This document shows, in pieces, positions 4,985 to 11,550 of a DNA stretch of 12,298 nt (its first letter is position 1; each line of letters begins with the position of its first letter). The notes beneath the pieces were generated by a model. It saw nothing but the letters and a program-made list of their open reading frames with translations, did not search any database and was not told where the DNA came from. The stretch comes from an uncultured Sphingomonadaceae bacterium (GTDB lineage: Bacteria; Pseudomonadota; Alphaproteobacteria; Sphingomonadales; Sphingomonadaceae). The stretch is taken from the NCBI GenBank assembly GCA_938003725.1, contig CALKXX010000216.1:1-12298 (forward strand). The letters are read 5' to 3'. Position numbers and translations under genes: made by a program.

Positions 4985-7141
4985 ATGTTTGGAAAACTAT
5001 CACTCAGACGCGGCGTGTTCGGCGATACTGCCAAAGCGGGTATATTACCGCTGGCGACTTTATTGCTGGTCGTGTTCATGGTGCTACCAGTGCCGGTGCT
5101 CATTCTTGATATCGGTTTCATCGCGAATATCACAATTGCACTTGCGGTATTGATGGTTGCGCTGAACGCGGCAAAACCGCTCGATTTTTCCAGTTTCCCC
5201 ACTGTATTGCTATTTGCGACATTGTTGCGGTTGGCGCTTAACGTGGCCTCAACTCGTGTTGTGCTGGTGCAGGGACATAATGGTCCCGATGCAGCGGGGC
5301 AGGTGATCGAAGCATTCGGTAATTTTCTGATCGGCGGAGACTATGTCGTAGGCATATTCGTCTTTGCAATTTTGATGATTATCAATCTGGTGGTCATCAC
5401 CAAGGGTGCCGGACGTGTATCCGAGGTCACGGCGCGGTTCACGTTGGACGCGATGCCCGGCAAACAGATGGCGATTGACGCCGATCTCAACGCCGGATTG
5501 CTGACCCCCGAAGAAGCAAAAGTCCGGCGGCAAGATGTAGCCACGGAATCTGATTTTTACGGTTCGATGGACGGTGCATCGAAATTTGTGAAGGGCGATG
5601 CTGTCGCCGGAGTCCTGATCCTCGTCATCAATATTATCGGCGGGATTATTCTGGGTACGGCGAGTCATGGGATGGCGATTGGCGATGCCGCCCAAACATA
5701 TGTTTTGCTCGCTGTGGGTGATGCACTGGTTGCTCAGGTGCCCGCCTTGCTTCTTTCCATCGCAGCAGCGGCAATTGTTACGCGGGTTGCCTCTCCGATG
5801 GATTTATCTGGGCAGATCGGCAGTCAGTTTGGAAACGGCAAGGCATGGGTTCCGGTAACCGGGATTTTGACCGTAATCGGTCTGCTGCCCGGGATGCCAC
5901 ATTTCATCATTTTGCCAGCCGCTATGCTGTCAGGATATTTTTCATGGCGGCTCTTCCGTCAGGCAAAGATTGACAGCGCGCCGCCGGTTGAATTGGAGAC
6001 TCCCGAACAGGCCAATCACATTGATTGGGGCGACGTCACGGATAGTGCGGTGTTGAACATTGAAATTGGTTATGGTTTGGTTCCGATGGTCGACGAGCGA
6101 AAGGGTGCGCCGTTGATGCAACGCTTGACCGGGATCAGAAGGCAGTTGTCACGGGAGCTGGGGTTCGTGGTTCCGCTGGTGCGGGTAAAAGACAATATGG
6201 CGTTGGAACCCAATGCCTATCGCATAGAGATTAGCGGCGTCACGCTGGGTGAGGATCAAGCTTGGCCAGATGATCTACTCGCGCTCGACAGCGGTGATGT
6301 CGATGAAGTGTTAAAGGGCCATGCCTGCAAAGACCCTAGTTTCGGTCTGGACGCGGTTTGGATTTCACCAGAGAAGCGAAGCGAAGCTGTAGTTTCGGGC
6401 TATACGGTTGTTGATCCATCCACCGTTATTGCGACACATTTCAATCACCTTATCTCGCTGAACGCGTCTGAGCTATTTGGAATGGACGAAGCACAGGGGT
6501 TATTGGACAACCTGAAAGAGATTGCTCCTCATCTCGTCGATGGTCTGACGCCCAAACCGCTTAGCCTTTTCCAGATTATGTCCATTTGTCGTTCCCTGCT
6601 TGAGGAAGGTGTCCCGCTGAAAGATTTTCGGCGACTTTCCGAAGCTATGGTTGAGGCGGCAGCGCAAGACGCGTTGCGAGAGACATCCTCCATTAACAAT
6701 ATCGTGGACGGTGTGCGGAAACGAATTGGGTCTCTGATCATCCAGTCGCTCGTACCCATTAAAATGCCTCTGCCCGTAATCACATTGGACGCCGAGCTAG
6801 AGACATTGCTGGCGCAGGCGATCAAAAATGGAGCCGGCGATAATGGATCTGGGGCCTCCTTTCCTGTCGAACCAGGATTGTCGCAAAAGATACTGGAAGC
6901 TGTCGAACAGGCGGCTGGGCCGGCAAGGGCGCAAGCGCGGCGATTTGCTATTGTTACATCTCCCTTGGCGCGACGCACTTTGCTGAAAATATTGCGGCCA
7001 CGCCTTCCCGAAACCCCCGTTCTCTCGTTTGAAGAATTACCCGACGACAAGGCGGTGGAAGTGATCGCGGTGGTCGGCAGCCAACCGGCGACTACCTCCG
7101 GCACCGATATATCAACCGATCAACCAAAGGATTTGGCATGA
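4985..7141 (+). CDS. flhA: FlhA, flagellar type III export gate protein
   Basis: A 718-residue membrane protein of normal length. The N-terminal half has about eight membrane helices. LDFSSFPTVLLFATLLRLAL (about 66-85) and NVASTR follow the second helix. The FHIPEP signature is at about 144-171 (RVSEVTARFTLDAMPGKQMA then IDADLNAG). The C-terminal cytoplasmic domain (about 345-690) has YTVVDPSTVIATHFNHL and VGSQ near the end. FlhA is the export-gate ring that receives substrate-chaperone complexes and uses the proton gradient. The ATG has no Shine-Dalgarno sequence and lies 2 bases after the predicted transcript start; a GTG at 5015 is the only near alternative. It overlaps fliA by 4 bases (ATGA). 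flhB, flhF and flhG are not beside it here. Confidence 0.96.
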   Translation: MFGKLSLRRGVFGDTAKAGILPLATLLLVVFMVLPVPVLILDIGFIANITIALAVLMVALNAAKPLDFSSFPTVLLFATLLRLALNVASTRVVLVQGHNGPDAAGQVIEAFGNFLIGGDYVVGIFVFAILMIINLVVITKGAGRVSEVTARFTLDAMPGKQMAIDADLNAGLLTPEEAKVRRQDVATESDFYGSMDGASKFVKGDAVAGVLILVINIIGGIILGTASHGMAIGDAAQTYVLLAVGDALVAQVPALLLSIAAAAIVTRVASPMDLSGQIGSQFGNGKAWVPVTGILTVIGLLPGMPHFIILPAAMLSGYFSWRLFRQAKIDSAPPVELETPEQANHIDWGDVTDSAVLNIEIGYGLVPMVDERKGAPLMQRLTGIRRQLSRELGFVVPLVRVKDNMALEPNAYRIEISGVTLGEDQAWPDDLLALDSGDVDEVLKGHACKDPSFGLDAVWISPEKRSEAVVSGYTVVDPSTVIATHFNHLISLNASELFGMDEAQGLLDNLKEIAPHLVDGLTPKPLSLFQIMSICRSLLEEGVPLKDFRRLSEAMVEAAAQDALRETSSINNIVDGVRKRIGSLIIQSLVPIKMPLPVITLDAELETLLAQAIKNGAGDNGSGASFPVEPGLSQKILEAVEQAAGPARAQARRFAIVTSPLARRTLLKILRPRLPETPVLSFEELPDDKAVEVIAVVGSQPATTSGTDISTDQPKDLA

Positions 7142-7866
7142 GTTATCACGATCCCAAACTTGCCGAGCTGACCTATGGCCCAAAGCCAGATATTTTGAAT
7201 GAGGACCAGCTGATAAATAACCATTTGCCGCTAGTTCGGAAACTGGCGTGGCATGTCCATGGGCGCGTTTCCAATGCGATAGAGATTGAAGATCTTTTGC
7301 AAATCGGAATGGTGGCACTGGTAGAGGCTGCGCAAGGCTATGAAGATCGCGGTCTTGGTTTTAGCAACTATGCGAAGCTGCGCATACGAGGGGCAATGAT
7401 TGATCATCTGCGCAAGTTGAGCAATCTGAGCCGCAATGCGATGACCTTTCGAAAGAAACTGCGCGCAACAAGAGAGAGATTGGCTCAGGAACTGGGGCAT
7501 GATCCCGACGAACTTGCCTTGGCACAAGCCATGAATATGGATCAGGAAAGTTTCCGTATCGCGGTTGACAATGCGGGTGCGATCGAGCTTAAATCTATGG
7601 ATGAAGTATATTCGGATCAGAATATCTGGTTCGAAGATCAGACCGAAAAAGCCGACGGTGCCTTGGAGCGTTCCCAAACACAGGATCAACTTGCAGCGGC
7701 TATTGGTTCCCTGCCTGAAAGAGAAGGTATGATTCTTCAACTTTATTTTGTCGAAGAAATGAATCTGGATGAAATCGGTAAAACATTGGACATCGGCGCA
7801 GCGCGTGTTTGCCAAATAAAGAAAGCGGCTCTGTCAAAATTGCAGAAAATTCTCGTGCGGGATTAA
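7138..7866 (+). CDS. fliA: FliA, flagellar sigma-28 factor
   Basis: A 242-residue sigma factor without region 1. Region 2 spans about 29-104, with IEDLLQIGMVALVEAAQGYE and NYAKLRIRGAMIDHLRK, both typical of FliA. Region 3 follows to about 155 (ERLAQELGHDPDELALAQAM). Region 4 is at about 187-236, with SLPEREGMILQLYFVEEMNL, DEIG and a helix-turn-helix ending RVCQIKKAALSKL. It directs late flagellar genes and is held by FlgM. After RGAMIDHLRK the usual W-x-PR-x-hydrophobic-R stretch reads LSNLSRNAMTFRKK, a divergence near the -10 reading region. AAAGGA lies about 6 bases before the ATG, which overlaps flhA. An intrinsic terminator follows. Confidence 0.95.
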   Translation: MSYHDPKLAELTYGPKPDILNEDQLINNHLPLVRKLAWHVHGRVSNAIEIEDLLQIGMVALVEAAQGYEDRGLGFSNYAKLRIRGAMIDHLRKLSNLSRNAMTFRKKLRATRERLAQELGHDPDELALAQAMNMDQESFRIAVDNAGAIELKSMDEVYSDQNIWFEDQTEKADGALERSQTQDQLAAAIGSLPEREGMILQLYFVEEMNLDEIGKTLDIGAARVCQIKKAALSKLQKILVRD

Positions 7867-7909
7867 GTCTTCTACCCTCGACCTAAATCTCTGTCTGCGA
7901 GCCAAACTA

Positions 7910-7937
7910 AACCGTCCTTTGTGGCGGTTCTTTTTTT
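7910..7937 (+). terminator. Intrinsic terminator after fliA
   Basis: Stem AACCGTC (7910-7916) pairs with GGCGGTT (7923-7929, one G-U pair) around the loop CTTTGT, followed by C and seven T (7931-7937). It lies 44 bases past the fliA stop and ends the plus-strand transcript before fliC. Confidence 0.85.
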
Positions 7938-7939
7938 GG

Positions 7940-7985
7940 AAAAATCCCCCGGCGCCAATGTGGGGATTGAAGCGCGCCGGGGGAT
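7940..7985 (-). terminator. Intrinsic terminator after fliC
   Basis: A perfect 12-bp stem, ATCCCCCGGCGC (7944-7955) with GCGCCGGGGGAT (7974-7985), around an 18-base loop. Read leftwards the stem runs into five T (7944-7940). It is about 58 bases past the fliC stop. Only two bases separate it from the T tract of the fliA terminator. The remaining bases 7986-8043 show nothing else I can support. Confidence 0.85.
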
Positions 7986-8043
7986 AGAAAGTTCAACGAG
8001 CGGGACCAGCCACCCGGTGAACCAAACTTTTGGAGATCCGCCT

Positions 8044-8859
8044 TTACCGGATGAGGCTAAGCACGTTTTGCTGCGTCTGATTGGCCTGTGCCAGCATCGC
8101 GGTAGACGCCTGGCTAAGGATCTGAGACTTGGCCAGAGCAGTGGTCTCTGCAGAGAAATCGACATCTTCGATCCGCGAACGAGACTCTGTAATATTGGCC
8201 ACACGGTCAGACAGGTTGGAGACGGTTGTCTGCAAACGGTTTTGCGATGCACCCAAGGAAGCTTGCGCGGTTGTGATCGTGGTCAAGGCCGCATCCAGTG
8301 CAGTCAAAGCTCCGTTGGCACCTGCCTCTGTACTGATATCCAGTGCGTTCACCGCCAGGGCAGTTGCATCTACATCGGTCAGCGTAACAGCTACCGTTTC
8401 ACTGGCTTGTGAACCCGTTTGGATATTAATGGAAGCATTGGTGCCATCAAGCAAGGCCACGCCATTATAATCTGTCCGCGTTGCAACATCGCCGATTTGA
8501 GCGATCAACGCCGTGACCTCGGTCTGAAGGTTTGCGCGGTCTCCGCCGGCAAGTGTGCCGTTGGCAGACTGCACGGACAATTCGCGCATACGCTGTAACA
8601 TGCTGGTGATTTCGTTCATCCCACCCTCTGCGGTCTGGGCAAGCGAAATACCATCATTGGCGTTACGGATGGCCATATTCAAACCGCGTACTTCGGATGT
8701 CATGCGGGTCGCAATCGCGTTACCGGCGGCGTCATCGCTGGCGCTGTTAATACGGCGTCCAGTTGACAAACGTTCAATTGACTTGGCGAGGCTCATCTCC
8801 GCCTGGTTCGCGGCAAAGCTGGTGCGCAATGCCGATACGTTGGTTCCAATTACAGTCAT
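8044..8859 (-). CDS. fliC: Flagellin (FliC), compact form
   Basis: A 271-residue flagellin, made of little more than the D0/D1 core. The N-terminal domain has MTVIGTNVSALRTSFAANQA, LSTGRRINSASDDAAGNAIA and NANDGISLAQTAEG. The C-terminal domain has RSRIEDVDFSAETTALAKSQ and ends LAQANQTQQNVLSLIR, the standard flagellin tail. The short middle (about 140-200, rich in T, A and D) replaces the outer domains of larger flagellins. AAAGGAA lies 6 bases before the ATG. Transcription is probably from the FliA-type promoter at 8921-8947, with a leader of about 55 bases. It converges on fliA and diverges from the fliE unit. Only one flagellin gene is in this window; others could exist elsewhere. Confidence 0.96.
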   Translation of the reverse strand: MTVIGTNVSALRTSFAANQAEMSLAKSIERLSTGRRINSASDDAAGNAIATRMTSEVRGLNMAIRNANDGISLAQTAEGGMNEITSMLQRMRELSVQSANGTLAGGDRANLQTEVTALIAQIGDVATRTDYNGVALLDGTNASINIQTGSQASETVAVTLTDVDATALAVNALDISTEAGANGALTALDAALTTITTAQASLGASQNRLQTTVSNLSDRVANITESRSRIEDVDFSAETTALAKSQILSQASTAMLAQANQTQQNVLSLIR

Positions 8860-8920
8860 TTATAGATTCCTTTCAAACAGATGGGGCGCCGAAAAAGGGA
8901 TCACAGCGACCTCAAGCACA

Positions 8921-8947
8921 AGAACGGATGTCATCGCGAGAGCTTTA
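8921..8947 (-). promoter_or_regulatory. Sigma-28 (FliA) type promoter of fliC
   Basis: Read leftwards: TAAA (8947-8944), 13 bases, CATCCGTTCT (8930-8921), preceded by C (CTAAAGCT). The spacing and the ten-base block equal those before flgM and the mot pair. The predicted start near 8914 gives a leader of about 55 bases. A 6-bp inverted repeat, CATCGC (8932-8937) and GCGATG (8948-8953), overlaps the -35 side and could be an operator or chance. No sigma-54 site was found for fliC. Confidence 0.78.
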
Positions 8948-8953
8948 GCGATG

Positions 8954-9079
8954 GATATCTGCGCCGATGAAATGGCGAAGCGTCAGATGATTGACGAAAG
9001 CTCTGTCGTGAGTTTGACAAAGAGTAATTCGTTATTTTTAACTATCTGAAATAGAACAATAAAATTCAATCTTGGATTC
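8954..9079. other. fliC / fliE-unit intergenic region, upstream part
   Basis: The whole non-coding stretch from 8860 to about 9162 holds the fliC ribosome site and promoter on the left and the fliE-unit sigma-54 promoter on the right. The middle part given here is AT-rich and codes for nothing I can support. It is the natural place for activator sites serving the sigma-54 promoter, but I see no motif I can name. Confidence 0.5.
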
Positions 9080-9095
9080 TGGCATACCGCTTGCA
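9080..9095 (+). promoter_or_regulatory. Sigma-54 promoter of the fliE-fliF-fliG unit
   Basis: TGGCAT (9080-9085), ACCGC, TTGCA (9091-9095), matching TGGCAY-N5-TTGCW with GG and GC 12 bases apart. The predicted start is near 9106, about 57 bases before the unknown ORF and 398 before fliE. Confidence 0.8.
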
Positions 9096-9162
9096 CAACA
9101 TATTCCGAAGCGACGAACCATCTAATTGGGGGTGTTGTTTTACAGGACCAGAATTGGGGAAT

Positions 9163-9507
9163 ATGATGACTTTAGTCGCGTGCATAGATGGGGTGAGAAA
9201 ATCATCATCAACATCGCGCAACCATTTTTTTGGTTGCCGGGTGCAAGCTGTTCAGACTGAAAACATGACACGTTCAAACCGTTCCCACATTTGCGTGTTT
9301 TGGAATCATGAGATCAAGTTGGCGGACTGTCGCGGCGGCATCTTTATTCTTCAAAACTGCTCATCCGTACTGGTCCGGCTGAGCCATGGCCTGACGCTGC
9401 GTATTGCCTTCGGACTGCGTTGGATAGCTTTGCGCTATCTTCGCAATCTTGAGGCGATGCGCAGCGGCAATGGTCTGATATTCAACAAAGCGACAGCGTC
9501 AGCATGA
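9163..9507 (+). CDS. Unrecognised small protein encoded just before fliE
   Basis: A possible 114-residue, basic protein with five cysteines. I do not recognise a family. The N-terminal half is S/R/N-rich (GVRKSSSTSRNHFFGC); the C-terminal part (about 50-105) is more protein-like, with GGIFILQNCSSVLVRLSHGL and RIAFGLRWIALRYLRNLEAM. No signal peptide is clear. GGGGA lies 2 bases before this ATG and 5 before a second ATG at 9166, which may be the true start. In favour: it fills the gap between the sigma-54 promoter and fliE, and its TGA overlaps the fliE ATG (ATGA) where fliE has no good ribosome site of its own. Against: no homolog is recalled, and the stretch could be a long leader. The frame is open back to 9091, but that lies inside the promoter. 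Confidence 0.45.
   Translation: MMTLVACIDGVRKSSSTSRNHFFGCRVQAVQTENMTRSNRSHICVFWNHEIKLADCRGGIFILQNCSSVLVRLSHGLTLRIAFGLRWIALRYLRNLEAMRSGNGLIFNKATASA
9218..9237 (+). repeat. Short inverted repeat in the fliE leader/ORF
   Basis: GCAACCA and TGGTTGC form a perfect 7-bp stem around a six-T loop. It would be a small mRNA hairpin within the unknown ORF, or in the fliE leader if that ORF is not real. No T tract follows, so it is not a terminator on the plus strand. Confidence 0.4.
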
Positions 9508-9836
9508 AACCGATCGACTCTTCTAGCCTGATGGCAATGCGAAAAGTGATCATTTCACAAAATGATGCGTTGCAGAAAGCAGTGGCAGCCAAACCGCCTG
9601 AAGTAAGTTCAGCGCAACCGTCATTCGGTAGCACGATGACAACGGCATTGAATCAGGTGAACAATTTACAGCACGATGCCGGAGATGTGACCAAAGCTTA
9701 TACCATGGGTGAAACGACAGATGTCGCATCTGTTATGCTCGCGAAACAAAAGGCATCACTGGGCTTCGAGGCAACGTTGCAAGTGCGCAACAAACTTTTG
9801 AGTGCCTATAAAGACATAATGAACATGCCGGTGTGA
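9504..9836 (+). CDS. fliE: FliE, MS-ring/rod junction protein
   Basis: A 110-residue protein of normal FliE size. The second half carries the family pattern: FGSTMTTALNQVNNLQHDAG, then TTDVASVMLAKQKASLGFEA and LQVRNKLLSAYKDIMNMPV. FliE joins the MS ring to the proximal rod and is among the first proteins exported. The first residues (MKPIDSSSLMAMRK) are typical, with a second possible ATG ten codons in. The ATG overlaps the stop of the preceding ORF by 4 bases and has no clear Shine-Dalgarno sequence, so coupled translation is likely. fliF begins one base after its stop, the standard fliEFG order. Confidence 0.94.
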   Translation: MKPIDSSSLMAMRKVIISQNDALQKAVAAKPPEVSSAQPSFGSTMTTALNQVNNLQHDAGDVTKAYTMGETTDVASVMLAKQKASLGFEATLQVRNKLLSAYKDIMNMPV

Positions 9837-9837
9837 T

Positions 9838-11550
9838 ATGAGCGAACTCAGCCTTACATCAGATCAGCAACTATCTGAGCCATCGACGGCTCTGGCCTCG
9901 CTGGATCTTGCACAAGGGATTGGCCCCAATAGCTATTGGACGGATCGAATAAAATCGCTGATGTCGCAACCAGCCTTTGCGAAAGCGTTCCCCTTGATAG
10001 GATTGTTGGCAGTTGTAGCTATCGCGGCATCTCTATGGCTAGCACTAAGAGAACCGCCGCAGCGTGACCTGTTCCGGGGATTGCCCGAGCAAGACAAGGC
10101 GGCAGTGGCGACGATTCTGGAAAAATCGAATATCGGCTTTTCATTCGACGATGCCAACGGCTCTCTGACCGTATCTCAGGACGATTATTATCGTGCCAAA
10201 ATGACTTTGGCGGCTGAAGGATTACCTAAATCCTCCCCCGATGGAGACAGTCTGATTTCATCCATGCCGATGGGCGCGAGTCGTGCCGTTGAAAACGAAA
10301 AATTGCGTGCAGCTCGCGAAATGGACTTGGCGCGAACAATCGAAGCAATTGACTCGATCATCAGTGCGCGTGTTCATTTGGCGGTCGAAGCGCCGAGTAT
10401 ATTTATCCGCGATCGATCACAACCATCGGCTTCTGTCATGCTTAATCTTGCCGGTGGGAACAGACTATCCGATGCCCAGGTACAATCCATTGTGCATCTG
10501 GTTGCTAGCTCCGTTCCTGGGCTGTCTTCCGACGCTGTTAGTGTTGTTGATCAGAATGGTCGACTAATGTCCCGCAATGGTTCGAACAGTGTTGCAGACC
10601 AAGCTGAACAGCACATGCTTATCCAATCCCAAATCGAGGAGCGCTATCGCCGGACGTTGGTGTCTCTTCTTACTCCGATGATTGGCGCGGATAATTTTAC
10701 CGCAGAAGTAACGGCGGATATGGATTTTTCCGAAAAACAAGCGACGAGAGAAAGCTTTCCCAAGGACGATGCCCGGATACGTTCCGAGCAAGGAAGCTGG
10801 TCGAACGATAAGGCAGAACAGCCCAGTTACGGCATCCCGGGCGCGCTATCCAACCGGCCACCGGAAGCTGCAACGGTCACTGAAGAATTTCCGGAGAACG
10901 ATGCCGAAACGCAAGAAGCCGAAAAAACACGAACCTCTGAGAAATTTGTTCGTCAGTTTGAATTAGGCAGGGAAGTCTCAGTTACCAAACAAGCTGCCGG
11001 AACATTAAACCGTCTGTCAGTTGCTGTAGCGCTTCGTTCCCCTACCGGAAAGAAACAGCGTTCCGAGGAAGAGTTGGCGGCGGTCGAAGCATTGGTAAAA
11101 GGTGCAATCGGTTTCCAGGAATCTCGCGGTGATGTCGTTGCTATTGAAGCTCGTGATTTCCAACCTGTGGATAAAATTGTTGAGAACTGGTGGGAAGCTG
11201 GATGGGTATCATTGCTCGTGCGCAATCTTTCCGCGTTGCTCGTTGCGTTGGCTTTGATTTTTGGGATTGGCAAGCCCCTGCTCAAAAAATTCCAGGCGGG
11301 AAATTCGTCATCAGGCAATGTCGACAATAAGGAATTGGCCTCACAGATAAAGGGAGAGTTGGGCCGATCCGCCGGAACCAATGGCAGCGGCAACAACCCG
11401 GTATCTCTGGAAATGATCAGCTCAGCTGCTGGATATTCCGAACGTGCAGTCTTGATACAGGATTTTGTCCGCCAGAACCCGGATCATGCAGCATTGGTTG
11501 TGCAGGATTTGCTGAAAGAGGCACAGGACGGGGATTTGGAAAATGCCTGA
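9838..11550 (+). CDS. fliF: FliF, flagellar MS-ring protein
   Basis: A 570-residue protein of normal length. The first membrane helix is at about 50-70 (FPLIGLLAVVAIAASLWLAL), followed by the ring-building YscJ-type domain with FRGLPEQDKAAV and YRAKMTLAAEGLPKS. ARTIEAIDSIISARVHLAVE and RSQPSASVMLNL are strongly conserved FliF motifs. A second membrane helix lies at about 460-482 (VRNLSALLVALALIFGIGKP). The C-terminus (RAVLIQDFVRQNPDHAALVV) is the FliG-binding tail. It forms the inner-membrane MS ring on which the motor and export gate assemble. The end overlaps fliG by 8 bases. The ribosome site before the ATG is weak, so coupling to fliE is likely. Confidence 0.96.
   Translation: MSELSLTSDQQLSEPSTALASLDLAQGIGPNSYWTDRIKSLMSQPAFAKAFPLIGLLAVVAIAASLWLALREPPQRDLFRGLPEQDKAAVATILEKSNIGFSFDDANGSLTVSQDDYYRAKMTLAAEGLPKSSPDGDSLISSMPMGASRAVENEKLRAAREMDLARTIEAIDSIISARVHLAVEAPSIFIRDRSQPSASVMLNLAGGNRLSDAQVQSIVHLVASSVPGLSSDAVSVVDQNGRLMSRNGSNSVADQAEQHMLIQSQIEERYRRTLVSLLTPMIGADNFTAEVTADMDFSEKQATRESFPKDDARIRSEQGSWSNDKAEQPSYGIPGALSNRPPEAATVTEEFPENDAETQEAEKTRTSEKFVRQFELGREVSVTKQAAGTLNRLSVAVALRSPTGKKQRSEEELAAVEALVKGAIGFQESRGDVVAIEARDFQPVDKIVENWWEAGWVSLLVRNLSALLVALALIFGIGKPLLKKFQAGNSSSGNVDNKELASQIKGELGRSAGTNGSGNNPVSLEMISSAAGYSERAVLIQDFVRQNPDHAALVVQDLLKEAQDGDLENA

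Noticed and set aside
8963..8970. GCCGATGA, close to the enteric FliA -10 box, rightward
   Set aside because: The correctly spaced -35 reads TTTA instead of TAAA, it points away from fliC, and the other FliA-type promoters here use a different -10 box.
9014..9042. Housekeeping promoter TTGACA with TTTAAC 17 bases later, rightward
   Set aside because: The -35 is perfect but the -10 is poor, the region is AT-rich, and a better sigma-54 site lies just downstream.
8129..9049. Rightward open frames opposite fliC and running into its promoter region
   Set aside because: Antisense shadows of flagellin with unusual composition; one crosses the fliC promoter.
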